From: an uncultured Bacilli bacterium
GTDB lineage: Bacteria; Bacillota_I; Bacilli_A; RF39; UBA660
Length of the DNA: 36,860 nucleotides
Assembly (NCBI GenBank): GCA_947623925.1
Contig: CANQID010000010.1
Span: 1 to 36,860, forward strand
Reading direction: 5' to 3'
Positions within the stretch are counted from its first letter, which is position 1. The number at the start of each line of letters is the position of its first letter. Shown in pieces: positions 9,944 through 18,796 of this stretch. The position numbers and the translations under genes are program-made. Below the pieces are notes generated by a model that saw only the letters and a program-made list of their open reading frames with translations, had not been told where the DNA came from and ran no database searches.

Positions 9944-10687
9944 TCAATTTCTTGCAGCCCCATCAACTTGTAAAACAACACCTGTAATATAACTTGCCAT
10001 ATCACTTGCTAAGAAAAGAAAAGCATTAGCTATATCTTTTGGTTCTCCTATTCTCCCTATAGGTATTGTTTTTATTAAAGGTTCTATTACTTCTTTTGGT
10101 AAAGATGAAACCATGTCTGTTTTGATTATACCAGGTGCAACCGCATTTACTCTTATATTAAATGGAGCAAGTTCACGTGCTAAAGATTTAGTAAGTCCAT
10201 TAACTGCAAATTTACTTGCTGGATATCCAACTCCCGAAGGTTGTCCATATATACTTACCATAGAACTTGTATTTAAAATAACTCCACCATTATTTTTTTT
10301 CATATATGGTACTACTGCTTTTGATGTATTAAACATTGCATTAACATTTAAATCCATAATTTTAGTAAAATCAGCACTAGTAGTATCTTCTATTTTTGAA
10401 TTCGCTGAAATTCCAGCATTATTTACTAAAATATCTATATGACCATATTTATCATTTATTTCTTTTATAACTTTTTCAATTTCTTCGTAGTTATTAAGAT
10501 TTGGATAATATCCATCTACATCTTTACCTTCTTTTTTTAATGTTTCTATTGCTTTTTCTACAGTTTCTTTTCTTGAGCCAAAAAGTATAACTTTAGCATT
10601 GTTTTCATAAAATGTACGGACAATTTCTAATCCTATACCTCTAGTTCCACCTGTTATTATTGCAACTTTATTTTTTAAATCAATCAT
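9944..10687 (-). CDS. fabG: 3-oxoacyl-ACP reductase-like short-chain dehydrogenase
   Basis: TGGTRGIG, NNAG, 'YPASKFAVNGLTKSLARELAPFNIRVNAVAPG', 'ITGVVLQVDG'. Confidence 0.92.
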   Translation of the reverse strand: MIDLKNKVAIITGGTRGIGLEIVRTFYENNAKVILFGSRKETVEKAIETLKKEGKDVDGYYPNLNNYEEIEKVIKEINDKYGHIDILVNNAGISANSKIEDTTSADFTKIMDLNVNAMFNTSKAVVPYMKKNNGGVILNTSSMVSIYGQPSGVGYPASKFAVNGLTKSLARELAPFNIRVNAVAPGIIKTDMVSSLPKEVIEPLIKTIPIGRIGEPKDIANAFLFLASDMASYITGVVLQVDGAARN

Positions 10688-10839
10688 ATTATCACTCTCT
10701 TTACAATTTATATTTTACCATATTTTGTAATTTTAAGGAATATATGAATAAAATATATGGTTTTATAAGTTTTAAATAAAAAATTAGTAAATTAATTTTT
10801 TAATTTTTTATTATAAATTAATTATTGTTTTACAAAATA

Positions 10840-10860
10840 AAATCAGCATAATGCTGATTT
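10840..10860 (-). terminator. Terminator hairpin downstream of the leader-type peptide gene
   Basis: aaatcagca taa tgctgattt, 9-bp stem; minus strand continues TATTTTGT. Confidence 0.65.
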
Positions 10861-10888
10861 AAATTACTATCAAAAAATAAACTTTTAA

Positions 10889-11098
10889 TTATCTTTGCTT
10901 ACCTTTTTCAATTTCTTCTAGTTCTTGTAATTCTTCTTTTAATTTAACTAATTTTTCTTTTGAATATGTATTAGACTGATTTAATGCCTGTTCTGCTCCT
11001 ACTTTGAATCCAACTCCTGCCAATACTTCATCTAATTGTTGTTGTGAAAGTTCACCATTATTAGATTCATTATTCATATTTTTTTCATTTAACTGCAT
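10889..11098 (-). CDS. Short peptide with RiPP/Nif11-type leader-like motif
   Basis: 69 aa: MQLNEKNMNNESNNGELSQQQLDEVLAGVGFKVGAEQALNQ... with 'ELS..QLDEVLAG' leader-type motif, a good SD, and a terminator hairpin just downstream. Confidence 0.5.
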   Translation of the reverse strand: MQLNEKNMNNESNNGELSQQQLDEVLAGVGFKVGAEQALNQSNTYSKEKLVKLKEELQELEEIEKGKQR

Positions 11099-11334
11099 AT
11101 TATTTCTCCTTTCATATTAAAAAAATCATACCACTTTTTTATATTATTTACAATAACGAATAGTAAATATATGTAAAGGTTAATTTATTTTTTTGAATGA
11201 ATAAATATAATAAGATTAATATACATAATAATTAACATGAGTTTTATAATATTTATGTTTATTGCTTATATTTACAGAATAAAATATATTTTTTTATTCA
11301 AAATATTAAAGAGTAAAACAAATAGGAGTAACTT

Positions 11335-12156
11335 ATGAAAAGCAAAAATAAATCTAAAAAATTTATATATATATTTATTAATACAATTTCAATTACTGTA
11401 ATATGTTTTTCTCTTGTATATATACTTTCTTGGTTTGAAGATAAGAAAAATATAGAAAAAATTCAAAAAGAACTAGAAACTATTAGTAAGGATCAAATGG
11501 AAAATAAATATGAAGAAAATACACTTATTAATCCCACAAAAGATAAAAATGATCCATACTGGTATTATGTAAATTTACCATTTTTACAAGTAGATTTTAG
11601 TAAATTACTATTAAAAAATTCAAATACTGTTGCATGGATTAAAGTTAATGGAACAAATATAGACTATCCTGTTGTTCAAACAGATAATAATGAATATTAT
11701 TTAAACCATTCATTTGATAAAAATAAAAATGGCGCTGGATGGATATTTTTAGATTTTAGAAATAACATAGATAATTTAAATTATAACACTGTAATTTATG
11801 GACATGGAAGAAAAGATAATACAATGTTTGGAAGTTTAAAATCAACTTTAACTAATGAATGGTATAGTAATAAAGACAATCATATTATAAAATTATCTAC
11901 ACAAAAAGAAAACATGATATTCCAAATATTTAGTGTATATACTATTGACAATGAAAACTATTATATAAATACTAACTTTATAAATGAAAATTTATATAAA
12001 AATTTTTTACAAACGATTTTAAATAGAAGCATATACAACTTTAATACATCAATTAATACTGATGATAAAATTCTTACACTTTCTACTTGTAAAGATAATT
12101 CTAAAAACAGAATAGTAGTACATGCAAAATTGATAAAAAAAGAAACTAATATTTAA
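11335..12156 (+). CDS. Class B sortase
   Basis: 'VAWIKVNGTNIDYPVVQTDNNEYYLNHSFDKNKNGAGWIFLDFRN', catalytic YGHG(RKDNTMFGSL), 'ILTLSTC' and downstream Arg (KNRIVVHAKL). N-terminal TM. Confidence 0.9.
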   Translation: MKSKNKSKKFIYIFINTISITVICFSLVYILSWFEDKKNIEKIQKELETISKDQMENKYEENTLINPTKDKNDPYWYYVNLPFLQVDFSKLLLKNSNTVAWIKVNGTNIDYPVVQTDNNEYYLNHSFDKNKNGAGWIFLDFRNNIDNLNYNTVIYGHGRKDNTMFGSLKSTLTNEWYSNKDNHIIKLSTQKENMIFQIFSVYTIDNENYYINTNFINENLYKNFLQTILNRSIYNFNTSINTDDKILTLSTCKDNSKNRIVVHAKLIKKETNI

Positions 12157-12163
12157 GTTTCTT
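12140..12163. terminator. Bidirectional terminator between sortase and its substrate gene
   Basis: aagaaact aatattta agtttctt, spanning the sortase stop codon. Confidence 0.6.
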
Positions 12164-12913
12164 CTAAATTTCATTAACTAATTTTTTTGTAGAATAAGTT
12201 AATGTTAATATTCCAGTCATACAAGTTAGAAGTATCAAAATAAATGAATCTGAAGTCTCTGGATTTTCAATTCCAAGTAATTCTTCTACTTCTTCAAGTG
12301 ACAGTTCTTGATTGTTTGTTATTGTTTTTTCTACTCCATCCATTTCAATAATAGCTTTTTCACCTTTATTGTTTTCTGGAACCCATAGAGTTGGTGCATT
12401 TTTATTTTCTGTAGTATTAACTATTTGTGCATCATCTATAATAAGATGTGGTGTTGTATCAACTCCTGTTCCTTGACTTAACTCAATACCACCAAAACCA
12501 TTTCCTGATACATCTATCTTGCCTTGTAATCTTACAGTCGAACCATTCGCTAATAAAGCGGCATTACCACCCGATAATTTTATATCTTTTAGTGTTATTG
12601 TAGACTTATATGCTTGTAAAACATATATTGATCCCCAAACTTTATTATCTTTTCCACCATCTTTTCCAAATGTTCCAACATATTTAATAGTATGATTATT
12701 GCCATCTATAGTAACATCTCTTAATATATTAATTTTTTCAGTTGTTTCTATATCTTTACCTAATGTAATAGTTGTAATACTTTTATCTTCTAATGCACTT
12801 TTTAATTCTTCTTGATTATTAACTGTATTAGAAGCTGCCTTTACATTTAAAAATGGAACAATTGAAATTAGAAGCAACATAACAGCAAATTTACCTTTAA
12901 ATTTCTTAAACAT
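12164..12913 (-). CDS. Surface protein with signal peptide, beta-helix-like domain and NPETS sorting signal (sortase substrate)
   Basis: Signal peptide 'KFAVMLLLISIVPFLNVKA', repetitive beta-helix-like segment, C-terminal 'ENPETSDSFILILLTCMTGILTLTYSTKKLVNEI' (motif, TM, basic tail). Confidence 0.8.
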   Translation of the reverse strand: MFKKFKGKFAVMLLLISIVPFLNVKAASNTVNNQEELKSALEDKSITTITLGKDIETTEKINILRDVTIDGNNHTIKYVGTFGKDGGKDNKVWGSIYVLQAYKSTITLKDIKLSGGNAALLANGSTVRLQGKIDVSGNGFGGIELSQGTGVDTTPHLIIDDAQIVNTTENKNAPTLWVPENNKGEKAIIEMDGVEKTITNNQELSLEEVEELLGIENPETSDSFILILLTCMTGILTLTYSTKKLVNEI

Positions 12914-12991
12914 TTTTCAAACTCCTTTCCATTTATATTTTGTTCTATAAAGTAAAAACTATACTTTTATAATATAGAAATGTATCAAAAA

Positions 12992-13045
12992 AATCTTTAT
13001 TTTAGTATAATATTTCATTTTATTTGCCATACTAAAATAAAGATT
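12992..13045 (-). terminator. Terminator downstream of the ankyrin-AAA gene, long 17-bp stem
   Basis: aatctttattttagtat (12992-13008) / atactaaaataaagatt (13029-13045), 20-nt loop, T run after it on the minus strand. Confidence 0.7.
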
Positions 13046-13059
13046 AAATTTTTCATATT

Positions 13060-14589
13060 TTAATTAAATTTAATTTTAATAATTTTGCTTTTTTCTTTTT
13101 TATTATTATTTTTTAATTTACTAAGTTCATAGACTGCTTTTTCTTTTGAAGATGAATAAATTCTATCACACATTTCAAAAGCTTCTATAAAATATCCTAA
13201 TTTTATACTTTGACTATCATTAAATTTTGCTAAAGCAAAAGCATTAGAAACAATTGATATTGCTAAATCCGGATTATTTACAATATCGTTATAACATCTA
13301 TGATTTTTTGATGTATATTTTACAATTATATTTATTATTTCTTCTTTTATATTATCGTCTTTAAAATATACTAAATCTTTAATACATTTATCATATATTA
13401 CTTTACTAATTATTTTATATAAAAGTTCATTACTAGGTTCATCAATATTTATTTTGTTAAATCTTCTTTTTAATGCATCATTTGAAAAATATTTTTCGTA
13501 TTCCTCTATTGTTGTTGTTCCAATTACTTTTAAATCGAATCTATCAATATAAGTTTTAAGCATAGATGATAAATCATTATCATTATTTTCTACAGAACCA
13601 GAACCATAAATAGTATGAATTTCATTTATGAGTAATATAATATCATATTTGATACAAAGTTTAACTAAACTTTCTAATTTTTCTTGAAATGAACCACGGT
13701 ATTTTGTACCTGCTTCAAGATGATTTGGATTGATTTCTAAAATGGTTTTATTTTTTAAAAATTTTGGAACTTTCCCAGTCTTAATTCTATATGATAATTC
13801 ATCTACAAGTGCAGTTTTACCTACACCTGAATTCCCTACAACTATACCACAACTTTTATCTTGCGCAAGTATTAACATAAGTTTTTTTAATTCTTCTTCT
13901 CTTCCAATAATAGGATTGGTTTCATAATTTTTTTTAGTTAATATAATGCCATATTTTTCTATTTGTGTAATTTCTTCAATATTTTTTAATTTTAAACTAT
14001 TAACATTTTGTAATTTTTGCTTATCTGAATTTTTTAATTTATAATTTGTTTGTTTCATAAATGAAATTATAAATGATTTAATTGACTTATCATTTTGCTT
14101 ATAAGAAAGAGCTAAATCAATTAAAGTTTCGCCATCACAATTTTTTTTATATGAATCAAATCCATTATTACATAATAACTTATAAATATTAGTTAATCCG
14201 TCACAATAATAATAGCTTTTTATTAAGGAATGCATAATTGTATTTCCATCGTGGTCTATATGATTAACATCTAATCCATAATGTAATGATTCTTGAATTA
14301 TGTTAATTATAAATAACTCACTATACCCTGTATAAATAGCAGTTTGAATAAAATTAGATCCAATAGTATCTTCCAAATTTGGATTAACTTCATTTTGCAA
14401 TAAAATTTTTATTGCATTTAAACATTCTCTTTCATTATGTTTATCACATACCAGAATATGTAATAAAGATTGTTCAGTTATATCTTGAAATTGAAAAGTC
14501 CCAAGTGCTTGTTTAATTTCTTCTAAATTTGCATTTTCATCATTAGTTATATTTAATAATAAATCACTTATTATTTTAGCATTTGGCAT
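13060..14589 (-). CDS. Ankyrin-repeat + single AAA+ (ClpA/ClpB D1-like) ATPase
   Basis: N-terminal ankyrin-like repeats (EQSLLHILV..., DHDGNTIMHSLI, NCDGETLIDLAL), 'NPIIGREEELKKLMLILAQ', Walker A GNSGVGKTA, Walker B-like IILLINEIH, ALKRRF Arg finger. No second AAA module. Start placed at MPNAK after GAGGAG. Confidence 0.8.
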   Translation of the reverse strand: MPNAKIISDLLLNITNDENANLEEIKQALGTFQFQDITEQSLLHILVCDKHNERECLNAIKILLQNEVNPNLEDTIGSNFIQTAIYTGYSELFIINIIQESLHYGLDVNHIDHDGNTIMHSLIKSYYYCDGLTNIYKLLCNNGFDSYKKNCDGETLIDLALSYKQNDKSIKSFIISFMKQTNYKLKNSDKQKLQNVNSLKLKNIEEITQIEKYGIILTKKNYETNPIIGREEELKKLMLILAQDKSCGIVVGNSGVGKTALVDELSYRIKTGKVPKFLKNKTILEINPNHLEAGTKYRGSFQEKLESLVKLCIKYDIILLINEIHTIYGSGSVENNDNDLSSMLKTYIDRFDLKVIGTTTIEEYEKYFSNDALKRRFNKINIDEPSNELLYKIISKVIYDKCIKDLVYFKDDNIKEEIINIIVKYTSKNHRCYNDIVNNPDLAISIVSNAFALAKFNDSQSIKLGYFIEAFEMCDRIYSSSKEKAVYELSKLKNNNKKEKSKIIKIKFN

Positions 14590-14701
14590 ATAAAACACTC
14601 CTCTACAAAAACAAGTTATATTATAGCATAATGCTAAATAAAAGAACAATAATTTTATTAAATAAACTAATATTTAATTTGTATTTTTAAAACAAGTATT
14701 T

Positions 14702-15496
14702 TTAATTTATATCTAATTTATGATAATTTTTAGATTTAATTTTACTAAATTCATTTTGAAATGATGTTGGTAAGTCATCTTTATATACAAATAAATTTTG
14801 TAAGAACTCTAATACCGTATCTTTATTATTCGAGTCCAGTAATAATTTTTTTATTTGTTCTAAATTGGTAGATAAAAGAAATTCTCCATCAGAACTTGAT
14901 ATTGTTTTTGAACTATGAAAGTTTATACCTTGATAAAAGTAGTAAGACAAAAAAAAGTATTCTCTTATACTTGCACAAAGTGGATTTAAAATACTAAATT
15001 CATTTTGTGCAACCCTAACTTGATATAATTTAGATACACAACTTATAAAAAAGCTTTCATTAAAATGATTGTCATAACCATACTGCATAATTTCATCTAA
15101 TAATAATTGTTCGTTTTTTTGTAATTCAATTGCTTCATTAGGAATTTTAAAGTTAGAATGAGTACAAGGTTTATGCAACAACATACCTTTTTTACTCTGT
15201 TCGAATTCCAAATAATTAGAAAAACAAGTTCCATTTTCACTTTCAGTAGTTTTATATCGCAATAATAAACTAAATCTGCCTATACTATTAAATTCAATAT
15301 AATCTATATCTGGAATATAATCTTTAATTACCTTTAAAAATTTTTGACAATATTTTTCTTTATCTTTATGTTTTTTTATCAAATATTCAAAAATAGTATA
15401 CAAATCTACTGTTTCTTTATCTAATAATTTTTGTTGTCCCACAAAAGAAGATTGTAACTTCAAAAATTCTTTAATATCTATTTCCTCTGTAAACAT
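14702..15496 (-). CDS. Hypothetical protein, probable partner of the downstream ankyrin-AAA gene
   Basis: Intact ORF of about 264 aa, same strand, 112 bp upstream. No recognised domain. Confidence 0.55.
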   Translation of the reverse strand: MFTEEIDIKEFLKLQSSFVGQQKLLDKETVDLYTIFEYLIKKHKDKEKYCQKFLKVIKDYIPDIDYIEFNSIGRFSLLLRYKTTESENGTCFSNYLEFEQSKKGMLLHKPCTHSNFKIPNEAIELQKNEQLLLDEIMQYGYDNHFNESFFISCVSKLYQVRVAQNEFSILNPLCASIREYFFLSYYFYQGINFHSSKTISSSDGEFLLSTNLEQIKKLLLDSNNKDTVLEFLQNLFVYKDDLPTSFQNEFSKIKSKNYHKLDIN

Positions 15497-15713
15497 TCCA
15501 ATCACCAGCGCATATTATAGCAGACTTACAATTTTTGTGCAAATTATTAAAAATATATTGTAATTAAAAAATTAAATAGGAAAACTCTATGTTTATTTCA
15601 TATTCATATATATCCTATACCACTTATTGCTTATCAATATGCAAGTGTGTTTTTCCAAATTGACAAACAATTAATTAAACTATAAAAATTATAGCATGAA
15701 TTTAAGCTTTTTA

Positions 15714-15740
15714 AAACTCGAGCTATAAAAGTTCGAGTTT
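15714..15740 (-). terminator. Terminator-like hairpin downstream of ssrA
   Basis: aaactcga...tcgagttt, 8 bp stem, followed on the minus strand by TAAAAAGC/T-rich sequence. Confidence 0.5.
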
Positions 15741-15750
15741 AGTATCAATC

Positions 15751-16128
15751 TGGTGGAGCTGAGGAGAATCGAACTCCTGTCCAAATATATAAAAATATAA
15801 ATTACTACAAGTTTAGTTAGTTATTAATATTTCTAATAATATAAGCAACTAACAGCATTATTATTAGTAAGCTTATTGTATTCACTATTAATTATAAGCA
15901 TCATAATAGTATATCCCACTAAATCGAACTTTCTAAAATTTCCATGGGAGAGAAACTATAGAAAGTCGTGTTCCTTATTCTAAATTAGGCAAAGGCAACA
16001 ACGTTTTTATTAAACATTGAAGCAACACGTTCTTTTAAACTATTTCCAGTTATTTTTTTTGTGCACGTATCGTGTGCTTACGACTTGCAATCTATATCCA
16101 TACATATCTGTCGAAACCAGGCAGCCCC
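15751..16128 (-). ncRNA. ssrA: Transfer-messenger RNA (tmRNA)
   Basis: Minus strand starts GGGGCTGCCTGGTTTCGACAG and ends GGACAGGAGTTCGATTCTCCTCAGCTCCACCA. Acceptor stem pairs, T-loop present, internal tag ORF, adjacent smpB. Confidence 0.97.
15985..16047 (-). other. tmRNA proteolysis-tag reading frame: GNSLKERVASMFNKNVVAFA*
   Basis: TAACT|GGA AAT AGT TTA AAA GAA CGT GTT GCT TCA ATG TTT AAT AAA AAC GTT GTT GCC TTT GCC TAA. The TAACU-GGN context matches the B. subtilis resume site (UAACU GGC). Confidence 0.75.
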
Positions 16129-16130
16129 GT

Positions 16131-16168
16131 AAAATGTTAAAATACATTTTATAAGATTTTAACATTTT
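16131..16168. repeat. 13-bp perfect inverted repeat between smpB and the 5' end of ssrA
   Basis: aaaatgttaaaat (16131-16143) / attttaacatttt (16156-16168), 12-nt loop. Confidence 0.85.
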
Positions 16169-16180
16169 TAATTATTTAAG

Positions 16181-16627
16181 TCAATTATATTTTTTCAATT
16201 GTTTTTGAACTTCTCTATTTATATCTCTTTCTTTTATAGTCTCTCTTTTATCATAATTTTTCTTACCCTTAGCTAACCCAAGTAATATTTTTGCTTTATT
16301 TTTACTAAAATAAAGTTTTAAAGGAACTAATGTATTACCATCTAAAGTTACTTTATTATTGAGTTTTAATATTTCTTTTTTATGAAGTAATAACTTTCTA
16401 GTCCTTTTTTCATCATGATTAAATATATTTCCTTGTTCATACTCACTTATGTGCATTCCTAATAAAAACACTTCATTATTTTTTATAATTGCATAACTAT
16501 CTTTTAAATTAGCATTACCGTTTCTAATAGATTTTATTTCAGTACCTGTTAATACTATACCACATTCTATAGTACTTATAATTTCATAATCATAGTTAGC
16601 TTTCCTATTGTTTATTTCCATTTTCAT
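16181..16627 (-). CDS. smpB: SsrA-binding protein SmpB
   Basis: 'NRKANYDYEIISTIECGIVLTGTEIKSIRNGNANLKDSYAIIKNNEVFLLGMHISEYEQGN...LLGLAKGKKNYDKRETIKERD'. Start overlaps the rnr 3' end. Confidence 0.97.
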   Translation of the reverse strand: MKMEINNRKANYDYEIISTIECGIVLTGTEIKSIRNGNANLKDSYAIIKNNEVFLLGMHISEYEQGNIFNHDEKRTRKLLLHKKEILKLNNKVTLDGNTLVPLKLYFSKNKAKILLGLAKGKKNYDKRETIKERDINREVQKQLKKYN

Positions 16628-18725
16628 CACCTTGTTTAACCAATGTGAAATCCACTGTTTTTGCTTCTTTATTTGCGCTTACAACTTTAACTTTTACTTT
16701 ATCTCCTAGGCGATAACCCCTTTTATTCTTATCTCCTCTAATTGAAAAAGTTGCCTCATCATAAACATAATTATCATCAGTTAAATCATCAATTCTTATT
16801 AAACCTTCAACTAAGTTTTCAAGTTCAACAAACATTCCAAAACTAGTTACACTACTTATTATTCCATCATATTCTTCTCCTATATGATTCATCATATACT
16901 CTGCTTTTTTCATATCATCAACTTCTCGTTCACAATCTGCTGCATCTCTTTCTTTTTGTGATGAATGTTCAGTTAAATATATTAATTTATTATCCCAATA
17001 TTCTGTAACTTCACTATTAATTTGATTTTTAAATAAATACTTCCTTAATAATCTATGAACAGTTAAATCTGGATATCTTCTTATTGGAGAAGTAAAATGT
17101 GTATAACATGAACTACCAAGTCCAAAGTGACCTATATTATTTTTATCATACACAGCTTTTTGCATACTTCTTAACATCATGGATGAAAGTATGTGATATT
17201 CTTCTTTATCCTTTAATTGCTCCAATATATATTTTATAGTAGTTGGTTTAACATCATTAATTTTACCATTAATTTTATACCCTAAAATGCTTATATATTT
17301 AATAAATCTATCTATTTTTTCTTGACTAGGTTTCCCATGAATACGATATACAAAAGGTAGTTCCATATAATATATATGAGTTGCAACTGTCTCATTTGCT
17401 GCAATCATAAAATCTTCTATTAAATTTTCACCTTCTCCCCTATTTCTTTTAACTATATCAATTGCTTTACCATTTTCATCAACAATTATTTTAGCTTCAT
17501 CTATTCCAAAATCAATATAACCTCTATTCTCTTTCATCTTACGAAGTATATGGGCTAAATCATTCATTTCCTTTAAAGTTTGAGCAAATGGTTCATATCC
17601 ATCAGGTGTTATATTTTCTTCAAGTATTTTATTTACATTATTATATGTCATTTTCTTTCTTGAACGAATTATACTTTCAAATATATCATAATTAACAACT
17701 TTACCTTTATTATCTATTTCCATAACACAGGACATTGCAAATCTATCTTCACCTTCGTTAAGTGAACAAATACCATTAGATAATTTATGTGGAAGCATAG
17801 GTATTACTCTATCTGCTAAATATACACTTGTTCCTCTATCATATGCTTCTTTATCAAGTGGACTATCTTCTTTTACATAATAACTTACATCAGCTATATG
17901 AACTCCTAATTCATAATTACCATTATCAAGTTTTTTTAAACTTATTGCATCATCAATATCTTTAGTATCATCGCCATCTATAGTAAATATCATTTCATTT
18001 GTTAAATCTCTTCTAGAACCTTTATCTTCATTTTCTATTGTTAAAGGTATATTACTTGTTTCTTCCATTACTTCATCTGGAAAAGTATCATTTATTCCAT
18101 ATTTAGCAACTATAGATAATATATCAACTCCTGGATCATTTTTATGTCCTAATATTTTTATTACTTCGCCTTTATACACATAATCCTTAATTTTATTTGT
18201 TACTTTAACTAAAACTTTATGACCATTCATAGCACCCATTGTTTTATTTTTATCTATTTCTATTTTAAGTTTTACTTTTTCATCATCTAAATCTATATAG
18301 CCTTTACCTTTGTTATAATAAAATTCTCCGACCATCTGTTTTAGTTTTCTTTCAACGATTTTTAAAATTCTACCTTCTAATTGCATTCCATTTTTACTCG
18401 TTATTTCTACAATTACTGTATCATTATGTATTGCGCCATTTAAGTTTGAAGGTGCGACAAAAACGTCTTCATCACCTTCTATATCTACAAATCCAAATCC
18501 CTTCTTATTTACTATCATTCTACCTACTTTTAAATGACTGTTAGTAAATAACATATATTTATCTTTTTTAGTTCTATATACTTTAAGACTATCTTCTAAA
18601 GAATTTAATGCTTTTAATAGTTCTTTTAATTCATCTACAGTAGTGAATCCTAATTTATCGTTTATTTCATGAACTGATAATGCTTGCCCTTCTGTTTTTA
18701 ATAATTCAAGTATTTGTTCTTCCAT
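16605..18725 (-). CDS. rnr: Ribonuclease R
   Basis: RNB domain 'TIDGDDTKDIDDAISL', 'GLGSSCYTHFTSPIRRYPDLTVHRLL', CSD and C-terminal S1 domain. Confidence 0.97.
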   Translation of the reverse strand: MEEQILELLKTEGQALSVHEINDKLGFTTVDELKELLKALNSLEDSLKVYRTKKDKYMLFTNSHLKVGRMIVNKKGFGFVDIEGDEDVFVAPSNLNGAIHNDTVIVEITSKNGMQLEGRILKIVERKLKQMVGEFYYNKGKGYIDLDDEKVKLKIEIDKNKTMGAMNGHKVLVKVTNKIKDYVYKGEVIKILGHKNDPGVDILSIVAKYGINDTFPDEVMEETSNIPLTIENEDKGSRRDLTNEMIFTIDGDDTKDIDDAISLKKLDNGNYELGVHIADVSYYVKEDSPLDKEAYDRGTSVYLADRVIPMLPHKLSNGICSLNEGEDRFAMSCVMEIDNKGKVVNYDIFESIIRSRKKMTYNNVNKILEENITPDGYEPFAQTLKEMNDLAHILRKMKENRGYIDFGIDEAKIIVDENGKAIDIVKRNRGEGENLIEDFMIAANETVATHIYYMELPFVYRIHGKPSQEKIDRFIKYISILGYKINGKINDVKPTTIKYILEQLKDKEEYHILSSMMLRSMQKAVYDKNNIGHFGLGSSCYTHFTSPIRRYPDLTVHRLLRKYLFKNQINSEVTEYWDNKLIYLTEHSSQKERDAADCEREVDDMKKAEYMMNHIGEEYDGIISSVTSFGMFVELENLVEGLIRIDDLTDDNYVYDEATFSIRGDKNKRGYRLGDKVKVKVVSANKEAKTVDFTLVKQGDENGNKQ

Positions 18726-18767
18726 AACAATCCACCTCTACTATAATTATAGATTAAACAAAATTAA

Positions 18768-18793
18768 AAATATAGTATTTTACTACTATATTT
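18768..18793 (-). terminator. Hairpin terminator downstream of the rmuC/DUF2238-like gene pair
   Basis: aaatatagta / tactatattt, 10-bp stem. Confidence 0.5.
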
Positions 18794-18796
18794 ACA

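Noticed and set aside
10688-10839. AT-rich repeat-like stretch upstream of fabG as a possible regulatory element
   Set aside because: Short A/T runs only. No convincing direct or inverted repeat besides the terminator at 10840-10860.
15579-15656. Possible structured RNA or small ORF in the ssrA-partner gene gap (ggaaaa...ttttcc; 24-codon ORF starting near 15590)
   Set aside because: Only a 6-bp closing stem and a very short ORF without similarity. Not better than chance in AT-rich DNA.
15751-15792. ssrA 3' end as an att site for an integrated element carrying the ankyrin-AAA pair
   Set aside because: No integrase and no duplicate of the ssrA 3' end was recognised downstream. The location is suggestive but unsupported.
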